A DNA stretch of 20,968 bases, taken from a virus. Position numbers and translations under genes: made by a program. Where the stretch lies: IMG/VR virus record IMGVR_UViG_3300042090_000224, positions 1 through 20,968 of that record; one strand, written 5' to 3'. The notes beneath the pieces were generated by a model, which was given only the letters and a program-made list of their open reading frames with translations, was not told the origin of the DNA and did not search any database. Shown one piece after another: positions 1-8,291 of the stretch. Every line of letters begins with the position of its first letter. The first letter of the stretch is position 1.

Positions 1-1470
1 ACCGTATGTCGCTCCAATACTCTCGCCACCCCCAACAGAAAGCGTAGACAGGGGCGTTACATTCGTGCCAATGGCAATGCCGAGCTTACCAAACATAATA
101 TTTTGGTTGATGTAGGTACCCCCCATCATGATTTGATTACCGGCTGTAATCACCGCAGACTCGCCTAAAGCAACTGAACCACTATAATCGCCATTTTCCG
201 TTGTAACGGCACCAAGATATGTATTGGCTGTTCCGTGAACGCTGCCGCCTCCACCGCCGCCATAACCAGCCTCATAACCAACCGCGACATTGTAACTTCC
301 ATTTACATCCAACGGCAACGCCCCAACACCAAGCGCCGTCTCAACTGTGCATGTTGTGCACAATACGAGCGCCTGATCGCCAAAACCAGCATTACCATTC
401 GCGCCCGTTGTCATCACATTGCCGGTGCCGACGCCAAACAAATCATCCCCGGATGGGGTTCCGGTTCCCAAGGAAAGCGCTTCACCAAAAAGAGATAAGA
501 ACGTCCCGTTTGTGTTCGCCCCTGTTGTGCTGCCCATAGCCGTAATATCATGCCCGGTCGTCAAATTGGATAGAACCGAATTACCCATGCAGGTTATATC
601 GTGGCCCGTCGTCAACGAGATTAATCCATAAGACGCCACGCAATTATTATCGATCCCTGTAGGATGTGCATTCCATAGATCGCCAACTCCCAGCATCACC
701 AAGCCTATCGCGCCAGTGCCAACACCAAGGGGAATGCCGTTGCCAACAAGCAGATTAGAATCTGTACTCATAATAGAAGAAATATTCGATTGAATAAGCG
801 GTTGCCCTTGCTGATAAATAACCGAACCAGCAAAATTTATGCCGCCATTAACATCGAGCGTTTGAATCGGGGCTGTTGAACCAATACCCACAGAACCATC
901 ACTAAGATAAAACTGGCTCGCCCGGATTTCCACAGGCTCATTGACCGTGTTTGCGTCATTGACAAAATTAAATGTCTGTCCGTTTGATAGGGTAAGCGGT
1001 CCGCTAATCTGCAATACTTCATTTGTACCAGCTCGGACCGATAATTCAGCGTTCGGGGAATTTGTCCCTATTCCGACATATCCCCCATTATAAACAAAAC
1101 CTGTTCCTGTTGTAATTATGCTGCCATTGTAAAAAGCCACACCATTGGGGCTTTGCGTCGCATTGCCGGTGCCGCCGTTGGCGACGGGGAGGATTCCCGC
1201 TGATGTTCCTATAGAGGTAAGGCTTTCATTACCAAGAACGCCGTTATTATTATAAAGAAGGTAAGAGTTCGTGCCGCCGGTGATAGTGGTGGTGCCGATG
1301 GAGACAGAGGAACCCATAGCGCTTCCCGTAACATACATGGGATTGGCGTTACTGATCGGCTTACATGTTGTTACCCCATTTGTCGTAACGTTCTGGCAAA
1401 GCTGCATGGATTGCTGCGCATAGGCCGGAAAGCAGAACAGGACGATAAAAAGAGCGAGAATATTTCTCAT
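1..1470 (-). CDS. Secreted-type tail fibre / adhesin with VGIG and YadA-like repeats (partial, C-terminus beyond window)
   Basis: I translated this frame by hand: it opens at ATG 1470 and stays open for 490 codons to the window edge. Residues 1-18 are a Sec-type signal peptide (short basic start, hydrophobic core, FPAYA before QQ). A segment with Cys25 and Cys36 follows, then a fibre motif (ILPVANGGTGNAT, about 93-105), VGIGTNSP and VGIGSTAP repeats near 132 and 194, a long Gly/Thr/Asn region, and from about 390 YadA-head-like text (NVAVGYEAGYG, SVALGESAVITAG, NQIMMGG). Such architectures often end in an S74 intramolecular chaperone, which would lie outside this window. The start overlaps the stop of the upstream 49-aa gene (ATGA) and has no clear Shine-Dalgarno, so translation is probably coupled. 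Fibre identity is an inference from motifs; export is inferred from the leader and is odd for a virion fibre. Confidence 0.72.
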   Translation of the reverse strand, partial: MRNILALFIVLFCFPAYAQQSMQLCQNVTTNGVTTCKPISNANPMYVTGSAMGSSVSIGTTTITGGTNSYLLYNNNGVLGNESLTSIGTSAGILPVANGGTGNATQSPNGVAFYNGSIITTGTGFVYNGGYVGIGTNSPNAELSVRAGTNEVLQISGPLTLSNGQTFNFVNDANTVNEPVEIRASQFYLSDGSVGIGSTAPIQTLDVNGGINFAGSVIYQQGQPLIQSNISSIMSTDSNLLVGNGIPLGVGTGAIGLVMLGVGDLWNAHPTGIDNNCVASYGLISLTTGHDITCMGNSVLSNLTTGHDITAMGSTTGANTNGTFLSLFGEALSLGTGTPSGDDLFGVGTGNVMTTGANGNAGFGDQALVLCTTCTVETALGVGALPLDVNGSYNVAVGYEAGYGGGGGGSVHGTANTYLGAVTTENGDYSGSVALGESAVITAGNQIMMGGTYINQNIMFGKLGIAIGTNVTPLSTLSVGGGESIGATYG

Positions 1471-1616
1471 GGCTGTGTCGGCAACGGATTTGTTGAACTG
1501 ATAGGTTGGCATGTCGTTATGCCGTTCGTCGTAACCGGAATACACGGCTGAACCGTCACTTGCGCGAACGCAGGAAGCGGAAAAATCAGGATTAGAGCGA
1601 GAATCCGTATGAGCAT
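1467..1616 (-). CDS. 49-residue secreted mini-protein, paralogue of the N-terminus of the next fibre
   Basis: A small frame from ATG 1616 to TGA 1467, preceded by AAAGGA (1623-1628) at good spacing. Residues 1-18 form a signal peptide (MLIRILALILIF..PAFA before Q19). The mature part is about 31 residues with Cys25 and Cys36. It aligns without gaps to residues 1-49 of the following fibre: both have ILAL in the leader, Ala18-Gln19 at the predicted cleavage site, VTTNG(I/V)TTC, then a PIS..NP stretch, with the two cysteines at identical positions. It could be a duplicated leader module left after fibre gene rearrangement, or a real small exported protein. The intact frame, ribosome-binding site and ATGA coupling argue that it is translated. 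Its function is unknown. Confidence 0.62.
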   Translation of the reverse strand: MLIRILALILIFPLPAFAQVTVQPCIPVTTNGITTCQPISSTNPLPTQP

Positions 1617-1622
1617 GGCACA

Positions 1623-1628
1623 TCCTTT
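1623..1628 (-). promoter_or_regulatory. Ribosome binding site of the 49-aa secreted peptide gene
   Basis: AAAGGA on the minus strand lies six bases before ATG 1616. It supports a start for a gene short enough to be skipped by automatic calling, and it is the only clear ribosome-binding site for the two-gene unit 1616-1. Confidence 0.6.
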
Positions 1629-1636
1629 GCTGCTTC

Positions 1637-1662
1637 GGAGCGCCCGATGCTGGCCATACGGC
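1637..1662 (-). promoter_or_regulatory. Leader element copy 2 (GCCGTATGGCCA ... GGGCGCTCC)
   Basis: In the 88-base gap between the 1011-aa gene and the 49-aa gene, the minus strand reads GCCGTATGGCCA (1651-1662), then after five bases GGGCGCTCC (1637-1645). The same two blocks in the same order occur at 10993-11018, the other sizeable gap. TCGG and CCGA (1635-1647 on the plus strand) can pair as a small hairpin. It begins 12 bases after a TATAAA box, so it would sit at the 5' end of the transcript. A role in transcript stability, regulator binding or start-site choice is inference. Confidence 0.5.
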
Positions 1663-1674
1663 GAGCGAGTGGAG

Positions 1675-1701
1675 TTTATACTAAGTCACGATAGAAGGCA
1701 A
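1675..1701 (-). promoter_or_regulatory. Candidate sigma-70-like promoter before the secreted peptide/fibre unit
   Basis: On the minus strand TTGCCT (1696-1701) is followed after 15 bases by TATAAA (1675-1680). The -10 box is good, the -35 is partial and the spacing is short, so by itself this is a weak call. Support comes from position: it lies in one of only two real gaps and directly precedes a leader element shared with the much stronger promoter at 11030-11058. Confidence 0.38.
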
Positions 1702-1704
1702 TTT

Positions 1705-4700
1705 CTACGCCGCCATACCAAGCGGCTTCTTCGTTTTCCCACTGTTTAACCATTGTTTCAGTTTCTCGATGCTCATTCTGGTAACAGCCCCGATACGTTT
1801 CGCACTCTTACTGTCAGAAAATGATTTTCTGTAGGCATTCAAGGCTTTTTCTTCTGACATAAAGCCAAGCATGATCTTGTGTTCGTCAAATTTTCCGGTT
1901 TCCGAGTCTTTCTGGTCTATCAGAAACGCCATCGGACTGCCCTTTTTATCGCCGATAAAGCAATCTACATGATCTTTATCAGCGCCAACCGTTCCCTTAA
2001 CATAGCCATATGCACACGGCATTTTGCACGACCAAGATTTGCCGTTCTTGTCCGTTCCGCTTCGTTTTGAGCCTTTAGGGTTTTCGATAGTAATCCCAAG
2101 GCCATAAAGACGTATATGGTCTTTTCTGTAGTTTCCGGCTTCTTTTTGGGCTTCTGTCGGATTGGCGTTAATACGACCTCCCTTAGCGTAGGTGCGTCCA
2201 CCTACTTTGAATGGGATTTCATCATTTCCGAATGCTGATTGTGCAGGGCTATGACCTTTCGCCAAGCCTTCCAGCACCGCCTCTGCGCCTCGCGCACTAT
2301 TGGGGGTAGCTTTGAGTTGTTCATTGCCTTGAATGCTGCCGCCAACTCCTCCCTGACTTCCTTGAGCTTTTCCGGTTTCATAGGCATTGAGTTTTTCCCT
2401 TTCGGCAGCGGCATGGGTGTCTAATTCTGCTACAAGTTGATCGTTCGACAAGCCTTGATGATCTATGCCGCGTTTATCGGCCTCATTTTCAAGATTATCG
2501 CGGTAGTCGGCTGCTGTATAAGAACCGGCAAATTTAGGATGCGGCTGTTTGCCATTCTCAAGCGCAGAATAAAGATCGCCTAAATCGTTCGCAGTCGGAT
2601 TGGCACCAGCACCATTATCTTTAATAAAACCCTCACGAATACCGAGATTTAGGGCTTGCTCATGCGTCATGCCGTTCTGCTTGATTAAACCGCGTGGAGC
2701 CGAGCCAACATCTATTACATTAGTGAGGTTTTCATCGCCTTGTGGCTTAATGCCACCAGCCTTGCGGATAACATCAAAAAACGAGTAAGGCTTTTGTTGT
2801 TTGCTGAGCGGCAATTCTGGCTCTGTTGCCCATTTTTTAGGCAAATTGATAGGAGGCGCAGTTTTTGTTGCCGGAATCGTCGGATTGCTCTCAACTTTAG
2901 TTTCAGGAACAGCCACGTCGCCCGAAACATTTAGATCGTTCGGATTATATGTTCTTGAAACAGCACCAGATGGCATGGCCATAGCCGTTGTCTCTGGATT
3001 TGGCAACAAACGGCCTGATTGCATCATATCTTCATAAGACATTTCTTTCGGCGCAGGCAAGGCGCGTTGTGCTGGGTTATAATTCACTTCTGTCGCAGAT
3101 GGCGTTGGCTCCGGTGTGCCAAATCCGCCTTCTGGGACGCGGATGGGGGGTGCTGGGAGTGCAAGCGGCGCGGCAACAGGTTGTGGTTTCTGGAATGATC
3201 CAGGTGCATTATTGGTTATGTCGTTGATGATCTTCTGACCTTTAACAGCCTGCATACTGCCAGCCAGACTACGCCCCGCTGCCGCAACTGGAATGGCAGC
3301 AATCGCCGCCAACGGATTGTGAGCTCCAAGCAGCGCATACGGAATTAAACGACTTCCGATGGCTCGCATTGCTTCAATGCCAAGATTACTAGATGCAGCA
3401 TCCTTAATCATGCTTTGTTGCTCTGGCGTAAAACGACTTAGACGCGCCTGATTACCAGCAAGAGACGCAAATCCTTGGCGCATTGATGTTGCCGGATTTT
3501 GCATGAACTCGGCGCGTTGCATAATGCGCTCAATATCGCTCGCCCGCGCGGAGGCTGCCCATAATTGTTGCCCCTTCTGCCATGCGTCTATTGCATCAGG
3601 ATTTCCTTTGTTTAACATCGTCGGGTCGTTTTTTGCCCGTTCGAGAATATTATCAATCGCGTCAATTGCGCTGTTTGCCTTCATCGCATCCGGCATCATT
3701 TTCCCGTTCGGATGAAGATTGCCATTCACCACATCGCCAAAAAGCTGACGGTATTGATGAAGACTTTCCATATCCAACGTTCCGGCATCAGCCTCTTTCT
3801 GGAGATCACCAAGAACAGAAAGGGTGTCGCTGTGGAGACTGGCATTCATCTTTCCTGTCTTTAACAATGCGCTGTTTATCGCATCGGGGATTGCCGCTTG
3901 TGTTTCCGGCGTAAAATCTACGCCCTGACTTTTAGAATAATCGTAATAAGGTTTTGCCCGAGCGCGTAAATCTGCGGAAGTATAAGAAGGAGTTTCCGGT
4001 GTCTTTGTGCCAAGCGTATTGATAGCCTGATCTTCTGCGCTCAGCGGTTCTTCTGGTGCTGTCGTCTCCCCCAATTTTCCTGCACCGATACCTCCGGCGA
4101 GAGACGCCAAGAATTGCTCTGCTTGTGTGCCGCCAGCTTGTTTAACTGCTTCGCCGCCTCCGGTAGCACCCGCTGCACCCATGAGAGCAGGAAGAACTTT
4201 CACGCCAGAACCAGCACCAGCCGTCGCAATATTCCCAAAGATTTCAGCTTGTTTTCCAGCCTCTGTTTTCGGTTGATAGAGCGGTGTTCCCATCGCGTTC
4301 ATGCCAGCGTTCAGCAAATTCGATGGCGTGGGAACAAGTTGAGAAATATCACCGCTATCGGTAGGTGAGAGTCCCATTTTGCCGCGAATGGCATTCATCA
4401 GGTCTTTTTGTTCGCTATCGTAATCGGCTTGAGATTTTGTAGGTTGCCCACGCGCCATACGCTGCAATTCATCAATACCTTCGCCAAGATACTCGCCGCC
4501 TTTCGTGCCGATTTGTGCAGCATAAGAGCCAACGGTTGCCGGAACCGAAGTGAGATTAGCAGCAGCGTTAGCGACGGCGTTAGGCGCGACATTGCCGATA
4601 AGGGTTTTGCCGACATCTGCTGTTGCGTTTGGTTTCGATGTTGGCGCGGATATAGGCACAGCGTCAAACTGGTCAAACGGATTTGCCGCCGGACTTGACA

Positions 4701-4740
4701 CAGGAGCATCGAACTGATCGAAGGGATTGCTATCCATCAT
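1705..4740 (-). CDS. Large internal virion / ejection-type polyvalent protein with C-terminal inorganic pyrophosphatase domain
   Basis: 1011 aa. The N-terminus carries a direct repeat NPFDQFDA at residues 5-12 and 20-27, a motif I associate with phage internal virion proteins. Residues about 170-223 are Ala/Gly-rich and hydrophobic, possibly membrane-active. A Pro-rich linker occupies about 500-640. The C-terminus (about 860-1006, nt 1723-2163) matches the inorganic pyrophosphatase domain of phage polyvalent proteins: it opens with NPTEAQKEAGNY, then ENPKGSKRSGTDKNGK, an Asp-rich DKDHVDC site (Asp921, 923 and 926, like the D-x-D-x-x-D signature of soluble pyrophosphatases), GKFDEHKIMLGF, and GAVTRMS..LKQWL near the end. 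KVGGRTYAKGGR just before it resembles the Gly-Gly motif of neighbouring virion proteins. ATG 4740 overlaps the previous stop (ATGA). Delivery into the host with the DNA is an inference from the family; catalytic activity is untested. Confidence 0.82.
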   Translation of the reverse strand: MMDSNPFDQFDAPVSSPAANPFDQFDAVPISAPTSKPNATADVGKTLIGNVAPNAVANAAANLTSVPATVGSYAAQIGTKGGEYLGEGIDELQRMARGQPTKSQADYDSEQKDLMNAIRGKMGLSPTDSGDISQLVPTPSNLLNAGMNAMGTPLYQPKTEAGKQAEIFGNIATAGAGSGVKVLPALMGAAGATGGGEAVKQAGGTQAEQFLASLAGGIGAGKLGETTAPEEPLSAEDQAINTLGTKTPETPSYTSADLRARAKPYYDYSKSQGVDFTPETQAAIPDAINSALLKTGKMNASLHSDTLSVLGDLQKEADAGTLDMESLHQYRQLFGDVVNGNLHPNGKMMPDAMKANSAIDAIDNILERAKNDPTMLNKGNPDAIDAWQKGQQLWAASARASDIERIMQRAEFMQNPATSMRQGFASLAGNQARLSRFTPEQQSMIKDAASSNLGIEAMRAIGSRLIPYALLGAHNPLAAIAAIPVAAAGRSLAGSMQAVKGQKIINDITNNAPGSFQKPQPVAAPLALPAPPIRVPEGGFGTPEPTPSATEVNYNPAQRALPAPKEMSYEDMMQSGRLLPNPETTAMAMPSGAVSRTYNPNDLNVSGDVAVPETKVESNPTIPATKTAPPINLPKKWATEPELPLSKQQKPYSFFDVIRKAGGIKPQGDENLTNVIDVGSAPRGLIKQNGMTHEQALNLGIREGFIKDNGAGANPTANDLGDLYSALENGKQPHPKFAGSYTAADYRDNLENEADKRGIDHQGLSNDQLVAELDTHAAAEREKLNAYETGKAQGSQGGVGGSIQGNEQLKATPNSARGAEAVLEGLAKGHSPAQSAFGNDEIPFKVGGRTYAKGGRINANPTEAQKEAGNYRKDHIRLYGLGITIENPKGSKRSGTDKNGKSWSCKMPCAYGYVKGTVGADKDHVDCFIGDKKGSPMAFLIDQKDSETGKFDEHKIMLGFMSEEKALNAYRKSFSDSKSAKRIGAVTRMSIEKLKQWLNSGKTKKPLGMAA
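1723..2163 (-). other. Polyvalent-protein inorganic pyrophosphatase (InPase) domain
   Basis: This is the domain segment of the 1011-aa protein, residues about 860-1006. Recognition rests on several ordered motifs: NPTEAQKEAGNY, GTDKNGKSW, AYGYVKGTVGADKDHVDC, GKFDEHKIMLGF and the final KQWLNSGKTKKPL. The acidic site keeps all three Asp of the pyrophosphatase-like D-x-D-x-x-D pattern, so the active site looks intact. Confidence 0.75.
4660..4728 (-). repeat. Direct peptide repeat NPFDQFDA x2 at the N-terminus of the 1011-aa protein
   Basis: Residues 5-12 and 20-27 are identical octapeptides 15 residues apart. The encoding DNA differs at several third positions, so selection appears to act on the peptide. 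It may be a short linear docking motif for another virion protein. Confidence 0.6.
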
Positions 4741-7700
4741 TGCCCCAGATATTGCTGCGGAGAAACGCCGTATTTCTGTTGAAACGCGGGAGCCAACGCA
4801 GGATTTTGTTTGAGCATCTGAATGGCTGCTGCTGGGGGAGTTATAGTAGTTGGTGAGGTCGAGGCTTGCGTTGGCATCAAAGCTGTCTTAGCCGCAGGCG
4901 TCAGATATTTATCAAAATCCTTGCGTCCAGTCGATTGCTCATACTGCTGTTTCAAACCGCCAAGCTGCCCCGTCATAAGCTGCTTGTATGTTTGGATCGC
5001 ACCCTTAAGCTGTTCTGGGCTATTCGCGGCATCAATCACGGATTGCGCCTTATCACGATCTGCGCCTGTGCCGCCAGCACCGATAACAGCCTTGGTGACT
5101 TCATCGCCAACGATCTGCTTGGCGGTATTGAAATTTGTCGGCGCGGGTGATCCGGTTTGAGAGTTCCAAGCATTGCCCACCGCATTGAGCGCCTTTACAT
5201 CACCATTATTGAGCGCATCGGTGAGATGGTCGAGCAAATCAAGGTGATTAACGGCAACATTAAGTGAGCGCATCTGGTCGCCCTGTTTACCCTGATTAAA
5301 CGCCTTCACTGCCGCCGCCGTTTGCTGACTTGCATCTGGATTGTACTGATAAAGCTGCGAAAGCTTCTGTTGCCAATAGGGAGATTTCAACGCGAATCCA
5401 GCGGGAAAGTTTAAACGCCCCTCATCCATAGCCTTAATCTGCGCTGCATTCTCCGGTGAGAGAGTGGCCAGATAAGCATCACCCGTTAAGGGCTGTCCTG
5501 ATTTTGGATCAATTGCAGGCACCATTGATCCGGATGCCCCAGCGATAGGCTGCGTCTCACCCGTCTTTTTATTGTATTTCAAAAATCCACCCATTTGATC
5601 GGGCACAAGCTGCCATTGATCCTGTTGCAACTTCGCCTTTTCCAAACCAAGGGATTGATTCTTCAATTCTTCGGCCTGCGCCAACTCTTTATTCTTCGCA
5701 TCGACTTGAGCCTGTTGATAGGGCGTCATTGATGTTAATTCTTGCTTCTTTAAACCTAACTCACTCTGCTGATAATCTTGCTGTTGCTGCATCTGTTGCT
5801 GCCGCAAATCAGCTTCCGCTTGCGCCTGATTTTCCTTGCCAGCCTGTTGGCGCTGCTCCATAGCGAAATCAAGTCCCTTCATTGCGCCATTGCCGATGTT
5901 CTCCAAAGCATGAGGCGATTTACCGGCCATCATGCCGAATCCTGCGGCAGCGAGCGCTGCCCAAGGCGATGACGTTGCGCCTGTATCCTTCATCGAAGGA
6001 ATGCCAGTGTCGAGTGTCTTGCCTTCGCTGTGTACCTTAACCGTATCGCCGGAGTGATCGACAACCGGCTTCGCGTCCAGTTCGCCTTCTGACTGTGGCG
6101 CAGGTGGTGGCGTATCTGTAACAACTGCCGGTGCCGCAATACCTTTCGCGTCAGGCGGCAGTAAATCGGAATCGCTGACAGCCCCAACGCCCTGAGCTAT
6201 AGCTGCATTACCTACGGGGCTTGGGGATGGCGCTACACCACCTCCACCATCCGTATTACCACCTACGCCGCCGCTTGGCGCATCGCCTGCCGCTACATCC
6301 TGTAAGACCTGCATAGCCCTATCGTCATCATCCGCCGAACCGCCATCGTCAAAATGCGTCCGTCCACCCTGCGCCATAGTCGGAGAAATACCGCCGAATG
6401 AACCGGATTGCGCCACGCCTGTTGTTGGCGGCGCGGAACTGCCGCTGCTCATCCCCATTTTCTTCATCTGCAACGCTTTTTGGATCATGGGATTTTGCGG
6501 TTGCGATACGGCGAGCTGTTGCAGCTTGTCTATCGGCAAGCTGTTGTATTGTGACATCTGCTGTTGCTGCAATGGATTCGCGCCTGCCATCGCCGCTTGC
6601 TGCGGCGTGGTGATCTGTCCGCCCATGTCGTAGTGACCGGCGACGCCACCGCTCTTGCGGTTCGTGCCAAAATACTGATCGAGCGGATCACTATCATCAT
6701 CAGATGATGATGATGATGATGACGAGAAATTGCTTGACGACGCTGGCGCAATCCCATTGGAACTTTGTTTGTTTCCGCTATTCAGAAGTTTCCCGAACTG
6801 CATCCCCTGCATAGCCGTTTGCAAAGGCGATCCGTTTGAATCCGTTTGCGGTCTCGGAGCTTGCGGTAGATTGGCGTGGCCGTTCATCTGTACCGAAGGC
6901 ACCCACGAATTAACAGTTGGTATTTGCGGCAACGTCACGCCACCAATATCGTAATGGCTTCGCGCCACACCGCCTTTGTTAAACATAGAAGCAATCTCGG
7001 CGATCCCGAGAACTGTACCCAAAGGATTGCCGCCAGAGCCGCCGCTTCCGCCACTTCCAGATGAACCGGATTGTGGAAGATTAGCGCGCGCCGTCATCGG
7101 AATTTGCGGTACAAAGCTTACCCCTGCATTAGGAACTGCGCTCGAAACGTTAATAGAGGTATCATCCGGCAACGCGGAAACCGATGGAGAAGCCACGCCG
7201 CCAATGTCGTAACGTCCATGACCATTAATAGCACCGCCTCTTTTGTAATTAGAACCCGGAGGTAAACCTGATGTTGGGGCAACTCCAGAACTGCCAACGC
7301 CGTTTGCCCCTGTTACTCCTGATCCAGATGAAGAATTGAACCCACCCGTTATCCCATAAATACCAAGCCCCCCCAGCCCCAACCCACCCAACTCGCTCAA
7401 CGTACTTGGCCCCGGACTTGTTGTCGTTCCCGTGCCGCCAGCCACGCCGCCAATCCCCGTCTCAATGCCGCCAAGATAATCCGTCGTCTGGAACGGATAG
7501 GCTTGCTGCGCCTCCCATTGCTCATATGGAATATTAAGTTCTTCCTGTGCTTCCTGCTGCTGATTACCACCAGCGATCATCTGCGCATTCGCCTGATTAA
7601 GCGTGTTGTTTTGCGCAGTCGTGCCAAGTTGCGACATTTCCTGACCGCCGCTTAAGTCGCGCCACGCATCACTTGACATGGTGTTGGCTTGTAACTGTTG

Positions 7701-8291
7701 CTGGTTATTCAACTCATTCAAGGCTTGCGTGTAATTCTGGCTCTCCAGCCCGGCAATCGTCTGATTATTCGCCAAATCCTGCTGCCCGGCCAACGTCGCA
7801 GCCGCCACGCCCGCGCGATCACCGCCGAACGGCGAAGCTCCACCCTGTATGGCCTGCCCCGTCAATTGGCTTTGCTGCTGCGCGTCGTTCTGATTAAGTT
7901 GCGCCATCGTCGTATTGATGACGTTCTGCGTATTGGGATCCATATACTGCTGCAAATTCTGTGAATTGAACTGCTGCAATTGCGGATAAATAGCTTGTGA
8001 TCCCGCCGCAATTCCCGAAGCCGCTGCGTTCGTGTAGGGCTGCGTCATGCCTTGCGCATTGGCCGTCGTGTTTATGGCGGCGTTCTGGTTCGCATTAAGC
8101 GGCGCGACCATCTGGCCGGAATAATTCTGGTAAGGCGTAGCCGCGACGTTTTGCGCTTGGCTAACAAGAGACTGATAGGCCGAATTTAGCCAAGCAGGAG
8201 GCGAAGTCGTGGATGTTGTCGTGTTCGATGAACCGCTTTTGCCGCCGCCCATTTTAATGCTGGATTGTATATCGCAGCGCCAGATTAACAT
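4737..8291 (-). CDS. Giant internal virion / DNA-injection-type structural protein
   Basis: 1184 aa. From about residue 32 it follows a widespread podovirus virion family: PPAWLNSAYQSLVSQAQ, NYSGQMVAPL, then QYMDPNTQNVINTT near 115-128. Residues 300-680 are low-complexity Gly/Ser/Gln with four spaced Gly-Gly motifs (about 350-365, 438-451, 546-559, 640-651), for example KGGVARSHYDIGG, and two ANLPQ motifs (403-407, 473-477). Residues 776-800 form a hydrophobic segment ending in AGKSPHALENIGNGAM, 810-890 a Gln/Lys-rich coiled-coil-like stretch, and 935-1120 a helical conserved region (GFALKSPYWQQ, TNFNTAKQIVGDEVT, SPEQLKGAI). The tail (KQNPALAPAFQQKYG..YLG) is also typical of this group. ATG 8291 overlaps the upstream stop and has weak GGTGG before it; family members usually start like MGGGKS, so ATG 8252 is a real alternative. 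The role is inferred from the family. Confidence 0.72.
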   Translation of the reverse strand: MLIWRCDIQSSIKMGGGKSGSSNTTTSTTSPPAWLNSAYQSLVSQAQNVAATPYQNYSGQMVAPLNANQNAAINTTANAQGMTQPYTNAAASGIAAGSQAIYPQLQQFNSQNLQQYMDPNTQNVINTTMAQLNQNDAQQQSQLTGQAIQGGASPFGGDRAGVAAATLAGQQDLANNQTIAGLESQNYTQALNELNNQQQLQANTMSSDAWRDLSGGQEMSQLGTTAQNNTLNQANAQMIAGGNQQQEAQEELNIPYEQWEAQQAYPFQTTDYLGGIETGIGGVAGGTGTTTSPGPSTLSELGGLGLGGLGIYGITGGFNSSSGSGVTGANGVGSSGVAPTSGLPPGSNYKRGGAINGHGRYDIGGVASPSVSALPDDTSINVSSAVPNAGVSFVPQIPMTARANLPQSGSSGSGGSGGSGGNPLGTVLGIAEIASMFNKGGVARSHYDIGGVTLPQIPTVNSWVPSVQMNGHANLPQAPRPQTDSNGSPLQTAMQGMQFGKLLNSGNKQSSNGIAPASSSNFSSSSSSSSDDDSDPLDQYFGTNRKSGGVAGHYDMGGQITTPQQAAMAGANPLQQQQMSQYNSLPIDKLQQLAVSQPQNPMIQKALQMKKMGMSSGSSAPPTTGVAQSGSFGGISPTMAQGGRTHFDDGGSADDDDRAMQVLQDVAAGDAPSGGVGGNTDGGGGVAPSPSPVGNAAIAQGVGAVSDSDLLPPDAKGIAAPAVVTDTPPPAPQSEGELDAKPVVDHSGDTVKVHSEGKTLDTGIPSMKDTGATSSPWAALAAAGFGMMAGKSPHALENIGNGAMKGLDFAMEQRQQAGKENQAQAEADLRQQQMQQQQDYQQSELGLKKQELTSMTPYQQAQVDAKNKELAQAEELKNQSLGLEKAKLQQDQWQLVPDQMGGFLKYNKKTGETQPIAGASGSMVPAIDPKSGQPLTGDAYLATLSPENAAQIKAMDEGRLNFPAGFALKSPYWQQKLSQLYQYNPDASQQTAAAVKAFNQGKQGDQMRSLNVAVNHLDLLDHLTDALNNGDVKALNAVGNAWNSQTGSPAPTNFNTAKQIVGDEVTKAVIGAGGTGADRDKAQSVIDAANSPEQLKGAIQTYKQLMTGQLGGLKQQYEQSTGRKDFDKYLTPAAKTALMPTQASTSPTTITPPAAAIQMLKQNPALAPAFQQKYGVSPQQYLGQ
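6693..6720 (-). repeat. Trinucleotide run with inverted repeat inside the 1184-aa gene
   Basis: On the plus strand three ATC units (6693-6701), one A, then six GAT units (6703-6720) make a near-perfect inverted repeat inside a microsatellite. On the coding strand it encodes a Ser run followed by Asp residues. A change of unit number would keep the frame and alter only the linker length. Confidence 0.6.

Noticed and set aside
1467-1470. Programmed frameshift joining the 49-aa gene to the fibre
   Set aside because: No slippery heptamer is visible at the ATGA overlap, and the fibre has its own complete signal peptide, so a fusion would put a second leader inside the protein.
1965-2414. Two minus-strand frames inside the 1011-aa gene
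   Set aside because: They lie in an alternative frame across the linker and pyrophosphatase domain; that domain's conserved motifs show which frame is real.
6710-6730. A run of six histidines in another frame
   Set aside because: It is just the ATC/GAT triplet run read out of frame, not a metal-binding protein.
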